Assembly (NCBI GenBank): GCA_027044005.1
Contig: JALUDK010000277.1
Coordinates: 1 to 9,464 of the forward strand
Direction of reading: 5' to 3'
Origin: Acidilobaceae archaeon
GTDB taxonomy: Archaea; Thermoproteota; Thermoprotei_A; Sulfolobales; Acidilobaceae
DNA: 9,464 nucleotides
Shown here: positions 5,202 through 9,464 of the stretch, in pieces
How positions within the stretch are numbered: position 1 is the stretch's first letter
Layout of the letters: each line of letters starts with the position of its first letter
Program-made: the position numbers and the translations under genes
The notes under the pieces: model-generated
The model's input: only the letters and a program-made list of their open reading frames with translations
The model's database searches: none
Told to the model about the DNA's origin: nothing

Positions 5202-6151
5202 CTCCTATCGACCTCCACTATGTACTTGTTGAAGAGTTTTATGAAGTCCTCCCTGCTTATGGCTGGGGTTCCGTTCTCCTCGATCTCCTGTAGCGCTATT
5301 GGCTTCTCCTGGTAGAGTGGGTTTAGCTTCGCGATCCTCTCCTCATATGTCTCCACGTGTGGGTTCACGTAGAATACTCCTACTGGTATCCTCTGTCCCC
5401 ATTCTAGGGCCTTCTCCCAGGCCCTTGCCACCTTCTCGTCTATCTCGTCTATGCTGGGCTCGTGCACTATTGGGTCCCAGCCTGGCTCTTCCTCTAGCTT
5501 GTATAGCCTGCCCTTGTAGAAGTCGGCGGTATACAGGTTGTTGTAGGTGACGCAGGGTTGCAGCACGTCTATGAGTGCCGTGCCCTTGTGCCTTATCGCA
5601 GCCTTTATCAGCTCCTTTAGGTGGTCTACCCATAGAGCGTAGCCTCTGGCTACGAATGTGTAGCCCGATGCTATGGCTAGGGCTATGGGGTTTACTGCGT
5701 CTTGTATGTTAGGCCTTGGTAGGCTCTTTACCTGTTCCCACCTCCTCAGGGTGGGGCTGGCCTGGCCCTTGGTTAGCCCGTACACCTGGTTGTTGTGGAG
5801 GATCACCGTTATGTCCACGTTCCTCCTGCCTACCGCGACGAAGTGGCCGGCCCCTATGCCTAGGAGGTCGCCGTCACCGCCGTTGACTACAACGGTTAGC
5901 CTGGGGTTGGCCAGCTTTATGCCTGTGGCGAATGGTATGGCCCTCCCGTGTAGGGTGTGGACTCCGTTGGCGTGGATGAAGTGGGGCGTCTTGCTGCTGC
6001 ACCCTATGCCGGAGACGACCACTGTCTGGGCTGGGTCTAGGTCTAGCTCGGCGAAGGCCTTCTGCATAGCCGCTACTATCCCGAAGTCCCCGCATCCGGG
6101 GCACCAGTCGGACCAGACGTCCGTCTTGTACCTTGCCACGTTACTCGCCAT
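5198..6151 (-). CDS. 2-oxoacid:ferredoxin oxidoreductase beta subunit
   Basis: The product is 317 aa. It binds thiamine diphosphate and one [4Fe-4S] cluster and, with the alpha subunit, converts 2-oxoacids plus CoA to acyl-CoA, CO2 and reduced ferredoxin. Visible features are W-CPGCGDFG with Cys17 and Cys20, GIGCSSKTPHF with Cys51, and Cys200 in VLQPC, the four cluster ligands of the archaeal two-subunit type. The thiamine motif is GGDGD (91-95) through HNNQVYG (119-125). LTKGQASPT (126-134) holds a lysine conserved in the Sulfolobus-type enzymes. The length is normal for the family. The ATG start overlaps the alpha stop by 11 bases, so the subunits are translationally coupled. The stop overlaps the proposed ATA start of the lipoate-ligase-like gene. 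Substrate preference (pyruvate, 2-oxoglutarate or broad) cannot be settled from sequence alone. Confidence 0.95.
   Translation of the reverse strand: MASNVARYKTDVWSDWCPGCGDFGIVAAMQKAFAELDLDPAQTVVVSGIGCSSKTPHFIHANGVHTLHGRAIPFATGIKLANPRLTVVVNGGDGDLLGIGAGHFVAVGRRNVDITVILHNNQVYGLTKGQASPTLRRWEQVKSLPRPNIQDAVNPIALAIASGYTFVARGYALWVDHLKELIKAAIRHKGTALIDVLQPCVTYNNLYTADFYKGRLYKLEEEPGWDPIVHEPSIDEIDEKVARAWEKALEWGQRIPVGVFYVNPHVETYEERIAKLNPLYQEKPIALQEIEENGTPAISREDFIKLFNKYIVEVDRR
5211..5216 (-). promoter_or_regulatory. Ribosome binding site inside beta subunit, upstream of an ATA codon
   Basis: GGAGGT on the minus strand is nine bases before ATA 5201, where the next frame opens. A second purine run, AGGAG (5202-5206), abuts the ATA. 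It lies within the last codons of the beta subunit and supports initiation near 5201 rather than at ATG 5057, which lacks a comparable site. Confidence 0.45.
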
Positions 6152-8063
6152 AGGTCAACACCACCTTGTCTTCTCCGCCCTCTACTATCCTTTGGACCGC
6201 GTCTACTAGCTCCATTACATATATTGGCCTGCCTGTATACTTGAGTATATACCTTCCTATCTTAAAGCCCGTGTTCATGGTTGTCGCAAGCGATGCCTGG
6301 GCCATTATGTTGTGCTCCACCGCTATCACCCTCTCCGCCCCATAGGAGTCTAGTATCTCCCTGACCATCCTGGATGGGTAGGGGATGAACATCCTGAGGT
6401 GCAGGTAGGCTCCCTTGAGCCCCTTCTCCTCAAGCACCGCCAACGCATCTAGGGCTGCGCCCTTGACGAAGCCCCAGCCTAGGAGCAGGAAGTCCTTGCC
6501 GCTTCCGTACAGCTTGGCCCTCTCCTCTTCTGGTATCTCCTTATCGGCTATCTCCAGCTTCTTCATCCTCTTCTCGTACATCTCCACCCTGTTTATCGGA
6601 TCCTCCGTTATGTGACCGTACTCGTCGTGCTCGTCACCAGTGTACCATGTTATTGCCCCCGAGCCTATCACCGGCCTAGGGCTTATGGGCTCGCTCTTGT
6701 CGAACCTCTTGAAGTCGCCCTCCGCCTTGAATATGGTCTTCCCCCTGTCTATCCTTATCCTGCCCCAGTCGGGTATGGGCACCGTGAAGGTGGAGTTGGC
6801 CAGGAACTTGTCTAGCAGGTGTATCACCGGCACCTGGTACCTCTCGGCGTAGTTCATCGCATTTATCGCATCGTAGAACGCCTCCTCCGGGTCGCCGCTG
6901 GCTAGGACTATCCTGGGGAACTCGCCGTGGCTGGCGAACATTGTGAATAGTAGGTCGCTCTGGCTGCCACGTGTGGGCTGCCCGGTGCTGGGGCCTCCCC
7001 TCTGGTAGTATGTTATCACCACTGGTGACTCATTCATCCCTGCCCATCCAAGGGCCTCTACCATGAGGCTGAAGCCTGGGCCGCTGGTGGCTGTCGCACT
7101 CCTTGCCCCCGTTAGGCCCGCCCCTATCGCTGATGCTATAGCAGCTATCTCGTCCTCCGTCTGGAATACTAGTATGTTCCCCTTCTTCTCCCCGTCAACC
7201 ACTAGGGACTCGTGTGACTCCAGGAATGTCGACTCATCCGCCGCGGGAGTGATGGGGTAGTATGACTGGAAGCGTAGGCCCCCGACTATCTTCCCCATGC
7301 CGACAACGTCGTTGCCGGTGGCTATGAGGAGCTTGTCTATGTCTATCGAGGAGGGCTCCAGGGCTAGCGGGGTCCCATAGTCGCTCCTTATCTCCTCTAT
7401 TAGCTTTGATGCTAGGAACTTGTTCATCTCAATAACCTTCTCCCTCCCCCTGAACCTCCTCTCTATGCCGTAGCTCACGCTATCCGCGTCTAGGCCTAGG
7501 AGTGCCGCCATGGCTGCGAATATTATAGTGCTCCTGAACCTCTGGGCCTGGCCTAGGGTCATGTTGTATTTCTGCCTCAGCATGTTTAGTATGAGCTTGA
7601 AGCTTAGGGGGACTATGTTGACCCCCTTCTCCTTCTCAAGGTACTCTATAACATCCTTTACAGTCTCCCCTATCCCGTGCTCTCTATACTTCCCTAGCAG
7701 CCTGTCCCTGACCTGTGGCTCCATGCTTGGTATCCTAGTTATCTTGGTGGGGTCCGTGCCCGCGTCGTAGATTAGCCATCCCCCGCTGGCTATGTCGAAT
7801 GTGTGGGTGAAGACTGACTCGGCATCGACGAAGCCTGCTAGGTGGACCGGGTAGGTTAGGCTCCTTGGTATCGTGTGCGAGGAGATCCTCATGTGAACGT
7901 AGCTGTGCCTGCCGACTATGTTGGAGTAGTACTCTCTGTCGGATAGGACGCCGTAGCCCCTCCTGGCTAGGGCTGATGTGAGTATCTGGCCACTAGTCTC
8001 CATGCCCGAGCCCTGAGGGCCCCCTATTAGGAGTAGTAGGTCTCTTAACGGCAAGTGCTCCAC
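6141..8063 (-). CDS. 2-oxoacid:ferredoxin oxidoreductase alpha subunit (fused gamma-alpha)
   Basis: The product is 640 aa. The first ~200 residues are the gamma-type domain (GGPQGSGMETSG at 14-25, DREYYSNIVGRHSY at 42-55); the alpha domain follows from about 245. It contains the YPITP motif (269-273), diagnostic of archaeal two-subunit oxidoreductases, then SGPGFSLM (327-334) and QRGGPSTGQPTRGSQ (354-368), in which Arg355 and Thr360 correspond to residues implicated in CoA and substrate handling in the Sulfolobus enzyme. The C-terminal part (LLLGWGFVKGAA, VIAVEHN) is the usual transketolase-like end. The start is GTG 8063 or, three codons on, TTG 8054; GGGGTGG overlaps the former and would better serve the latter. 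It heads the minus-strand operon with the beta subunit. The full gamma-alpha fusion and length are typical of crenarchaea. Confidence 0.95.
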   Translation of the reverse strand: MEHLPLRDLLLLIGGPQGSGMETSGQILTSALARRGYGVLSDREYYSNIVGRHSYVHMRISSHTIPRSLTYPVHLAGFVDAESVFTHTFDIASGGWLIYDAGTDPTKITRIPSMEPQVRDRLLGKYREHGIGETVKDVIEYLEKEKGVNIVPLSFKLILNMLRQKYNMTLGQAQRFRSTIIFAAMAALLGLDADSVSYGIERRFRGREKVIEMNKFLASKLIEEIRSDYGTPLALEPSSIDIDKLLIATGNDVVGMGKIVGGLRFQSYYPITPAADESTFLESHESLVVDGEKKGNILVFQTEDEIAAIASAIGAGLTGARSATATSGPGFSLMVEALGWAGMNESPVVITYYQRGGPSTGQPTRGSQSDLLFTMFASHGEFPRIVLASGDPEEAFYDAINAMNYAERYQVPVIHLLDKFLANSTFTVPIPDWGRIRIDRGKTIFKAEGDFKRFDKSEPISPRPVIGSGAITWYTGDEHDEYGHITEDPINRVEMYEKRMKKLEIADKEIPEEERAKLYGSGKDFLLLGWGFVKGAALDALAVLEEKGLKGAYLHLRMFIPYPSRMVREILDSYGAERVIAVEHNIMAQASLATTMNTGFKIGRYILKYTGRPIYVMELVDAVQRIVEGGEDKVVLTYGE

Positions 8064-8106
8064 CCCATGGATTGTGATATATCCTAGCCTATACGACTAG
8101 CTGGAC

Positions 8107-8115
8107 TCTATTTAA
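8107..8115 (-). promoter_or_regulatory. Probable TATA box of the oxidoreductase operon
   Basis: TTAAATAGA on the minus strand, about 45 bases before GTG 8063, predicts a transcript start near 8086 and a leader of about 23 bases. A second A/T element, GATATATC (8075-8082), could instead give a nearly leaderless message. One of the two is likely real. Confidence 0.45.
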
Positions 8116-8150
8116 TCAGTGCATATATATTGAGCAGACTATATTATGTG

Positions 8151-8161
8151 AATATTTATTA
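8151..8161 (+). promoter_or_regulatory. Probable TATA box of the peroxiredoxin gene
   Basis: AATATTTATTA would start transcription near 8182, leaving a leader of about 27 bases that contains the GGTGA at 8199-8203. The 8069-8208 intergenic stretch is very A/T-rich and serves as a divergent promoter for peroxiredoxin and the oxidoreductase operon. Confidence 0.5.
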
Positions 8162-8198
8162 CTAACATATTACTCCAGGGCCCGCCACATATGCCATA

Positions 8199-8203
8199 GG
8201 TGA
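8199..8203 (+). promoter_or_regulatory. Ribosome binding site of peroxiredoxin
   Basis: GGTGA five bases before ATG 8209. Because it contains the in-frame GTG at 8200, it argues that GTG is not the start. Confidence 0.6.
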
Positions 8204-8208
8204 CAGTT

Positions 8209-8685
8209 ATGGCCCTGAAGCCAGGCGACAAGGCCCCCGACTTCGAGCTCCCAGACCAGGACTTCAACAAAGTCAGCCTCTCAAGCCTACTAGCAAAGGG
8301 TAAGCCCGTTGTACTCGTCTTCTTCCCCGCCGCCTTCAGCCCTGTATGTACAACCGAGCTATGTACATTCAGGGACAAGATGGCCCAGCTGGAGAAGGCC
8401 AACGCTACTGTGGTCGGGATAAGCGTGGATAGCCCATGGTGCCTTAAGGAGTTTAAGGAGAGGAACAGGCTACAGTTCCCCCTACTCAGCGACTATAACA
8501 GGGAGGTGATCAAGCTCTACGACATAGTGCTACCCGAGGTGCTGGGGCTCAGGAACCTAGCGAAGAGAGCTGTTTACATAATTAAGCCAGACGGAACCAT
8601 CGGGTGGGTATGGTACAGCGACGATCCCAGGGTCGAGCCTGACTATGATGAGGTAATTAGGAAGGCTGCTGAGCTGGCCTCCTGA
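8209..8685 (+). CDS. Thiol peroxidase of the peroxiredoxin (AhpE/BCP-like) family
   Basis: The product is 158 aa from ATG 8209, chosen over GTG 8200 because GGTGA (8199-8203) fits the ATG. It reduces hydrogen peroxide and organic hydroperoxides through a cysteine thiol. The thioredoxin-like fold begins PGDKAPDFELPDQDF. The peroxidatic loop is FFPAAFSPVC, with Cys47 and with Ser44 in place of the more usual Thr. Cys52 follows in a CX4C spacing like the resolving cysteine of E. coli BCP, and Cys78 (SPWC) is a third candidate. Arg120 (KRAVYIIKPDG) is the conserved active-site arginine. The overall pattern (ELCTFRDK, WYSDDPRVEPDYDEV) looks AhpE-like. It is divergent from the oxygen-sensitive oxidoreductase operon, consistent with oxidative-stress protection. 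Its last 29 bases overlap the converging kinase gene. Confidence 0.93.
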   Translation: MALKPGDKAPDFELPDQDFNKVSLSSLLAKGKPVVLVFFPAAFSPVCTTELCTFRDKMAQLEKANATVVGISVDSPWCLKEFKERNRLQFPLLSDYNREVIKLYDIVLPEVLGLRNLAKRAVYIIKPDGTIGWVWYSDDPRVEPDYDEVIRKAAELAS

Positions 8686-9391
8686 CAAGGGTACCCACGG
8701 GCTCCCCCCGCAACGCGGGGCCAAGGCCCTCGAGCCCCACTATCCTGACGATACCCACGCTCCCCGCGGCCTGTAGCGCCGCCTCAAGCTTCTTCCTCAT
8801 CCCACCGGTTACATCGATACCCTCACTGCCCCCAACAGGATCCTCGAGTCCCTCTACCATGCTGAGTACCTTGCCTCCAGGCCCAAGCACTCCAGGTACC
8901 CTGGTGACGTAGATGAGGCAGTCCGCACTGGCCCTTGTAGCCAGCCATGCTGCCAGGTCGTCTCCACTGACTATGACTGTCTCCCCGTGGATGGGGATGG
9001 CGTCTCCATAGGTTACCGGCGTCAGGCCCTGGTTTAGATCCCTTAGCATGGGCTCCATGCCGCAGGGGAGGCTCATGCACATGGTGTGGGGCGGGTGCAT
9101 TGTGGCGGGGACCCCGTGCCTCCTGAGCGTGTCCACAACCATTATGCCTAGCTTGAGCATGGCCTCCTGTATCTCCGGAGCATCATGTACTAGCAGCTTG
9201 CCTCCCCTCCTATCCATGGCCATCTTCGCTGCTGTATGGCCGAAGCTACCCCCACCGTGGACCACTGCCAGCTTTCCTCCGGAGCTGTGGAATACCGCCA
9301 GCTCAGCTACCGCCCTCTCAAGGGCATCCATGTTGATGGTGTATGGCTCATCCTTCACCGTGATTAGGCTGCCTCCCAGCTTGACAACCAC
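8657..9391 (-). CDS. Isopentenyl phosphate kinase
   Basis: The product is 244 aa of the amino-acid-kinase fold. It phosphorylates isopentenyl phosphate to isopentenyl diphosphate in the archaeal variant of the mevalonate pathway that supplies ether-lipid chains. The evidence is VVKLGGSLIT (2-11), HGGGSFGHTAAK (45-56) with the His52 that distinguishes this kinase from acetylglutamate-type relatives, VTYGDAIPIHGE, VSGDDLAAWLA (the nucleotide-site SGDD), and GVLGPGGKVL followed by DVTGGMRKK near the C-terminus. The length is normal. The only standard start is GTG 9391; an in-frame stop lies 24 bases upstream. The nearest strong ribosome site (GGAGGTGATC, 9411-9420) is 19 bases away, unusually far. 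The start is four bases after the stop of an upstream gene, which suggests translational coupling. Confidence 0.9.
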   Translation of the reverse strand: MVVKLGGSLITVKDEPYTINMDALERAVAELAVFHSSGGKLAVVHGGGSFGHTAAKMAMDRRGGKLLVHDAPEIQEAMLKLGIMVVDTLRRHGVPATMHPPHTMCMSLPCGMEPMLRDLNQGLTPVTYGDAIPIHGETVIVSGDDLAAWLATRASADCLIYVTRVPGVLGPGGKVLSMVEGLEDPVGGSEGIDVTGGMRKKLEAALQAAGSVGIVRIVGLEGLGPALRGEPVGTLVRRPAQQPS

Positions 9392-9395
9392 GGCC

Positions 9396-9464
9396 CTACA
9401 CTTCGATGCAGATCACCTCCACGCTGCGTGGCATGCTCGGGGATGATATACACCCGCTGGACTG
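9396..9464 (-). CDS. C-terminal fragment of an upstream gene, possibly mevalonate kinase
   Basis: The minus-strand frame is open from the window edge to a TAG at 9396-9398, giving 22 residues that end PRSVEVICIEV. It ends four bases before the isopentenyl phosphate kinase start and carries that gene's putative ribosome site. Mevalonate kinase is often the neighbour of this kinase in archaea, so that is the best guess. The fragment is too short to identify by itself. Confidence 0.4.
   Translation of the reverse strand, partial: QSSGCISSPSMPRSVEVICIEV
9411..9420 (-). promoter_or_regulatory. Full-length Shine-Dalgarno sequence upstream of isopentenyl phosphate kinase
   Basis: GGAGGTGATC on the minus strand is complementary to the whole GAUCACCUCC 3' tail of archaeal 16S rRNA. 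It lies inside the end of the upstream gene, 19 bases before GTG 9391, farther than the usual 5-10. Confidence 0.45.

Noticed and set aside
4687..6209. Open frames such as minus 4687-5154 and plus 5673-6209.
   Set aside because: They are shadows of the lipoate-ligase-like and beta-subunit genes; the former is extremely Arg/Pro-rich and low in complexity.
8645..8686. C/D-box sRNA-like pattern (ATGATGA ... CTGA) at the peroxiredoxin 3' end.
   Set aside because: The span is too short, no convincing C' box is present, and the bases are ordinary codons of the peroxiredoxin.
8706..8720. Hairpin CCCCGC-aac-GCGGGG.
   Set aside because: It lies inside the kinase coding region, 45 or more bases before its stop, with no T run; probably a by-product of GC-rich codons.

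Overview
This window looks like the chromosome of a hyperthermophilic crenarchaeon (Thermoproteota). It most resembles an Aeropyrum- or Hyperthermus-like member of the Desulfurococcales, but the sequence does not fix the genus. The signs are: very dense coding with short or overlapping junctions; strong use of AGG, ATA and CTA codons in fairly GC-rich DNA; frequent GTG starts; GGTGA/GGAGG ribosome sites; TATA-box promoters; and archaeal gene content (a tungsten aldehyde oxidoreductase, a two-subunit 2-oxoacid:ferredoxin oxidoreductase, an isopentenyl phosphate kinase). No tRNA, rRNA, CRISPR or mobile element was seen.

Left part (1-1235, plus strand): three tightly packed small genes. They encode a stand-alone domain like the C-terminal/accessory domain of lipoate-protein ligase, a pol-beta-type nucleotidyltransferase, and a small three-helix membrane protein. 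Centre-left (1266-3683): a ferredoxin on the minus strand and an aldehyde:ferredoxin oxidoreductase on the plus strand diverge from a ~220-base regulatory region that holds a perfect 16-base palindrome.

Centre-right (3680-8063, minus strand): a run of five genes. In transcription order these are the fused gamma/alpha subunit and the beta subunit of a 2-oxoacid:ferredoxin oxidoreductase, a degenerate lipoate-ligase-like protein, and two MoaD/ThiS-type beta-grasp proteins. Only the second of these keeps the Gly-Gly tail. A 17-base-pair inverted repeat joins the end of the first beta-grasp gene to the ribosome site of the next. The run converges on the AOR gene with a 4-base overlap of stop codons. 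Right end: a peroxiredoxin (plus) diverges from the oxidoreductase operon and converges, overlapping, on isopentenyl phosphate kinase (minus). The last 22 codons of another gene, possibly mevalonate kinase, lie at the edge.

Functionally the centre is a ferredoxin-linked oxidation module. AOR would oxidise aldehydes and the 2-oxoacid oxidoreductase would oxidise 2-oxoacids to acyl-CoA, both reducing ferredoxin. The beta-grasp proteins may supply sulfur for tungstopterin or tRNA thiolation. The least expected item is the lipoate-ligase-like gene. It has no ATG/GTG/TTG start at its apparent N-terminus, overlaps the beta-subunit stop through ATAA, and lacks the usual lipoate-ligase catalytic lysine. 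Family assignments are made from motifs by eye; no database search was possible.
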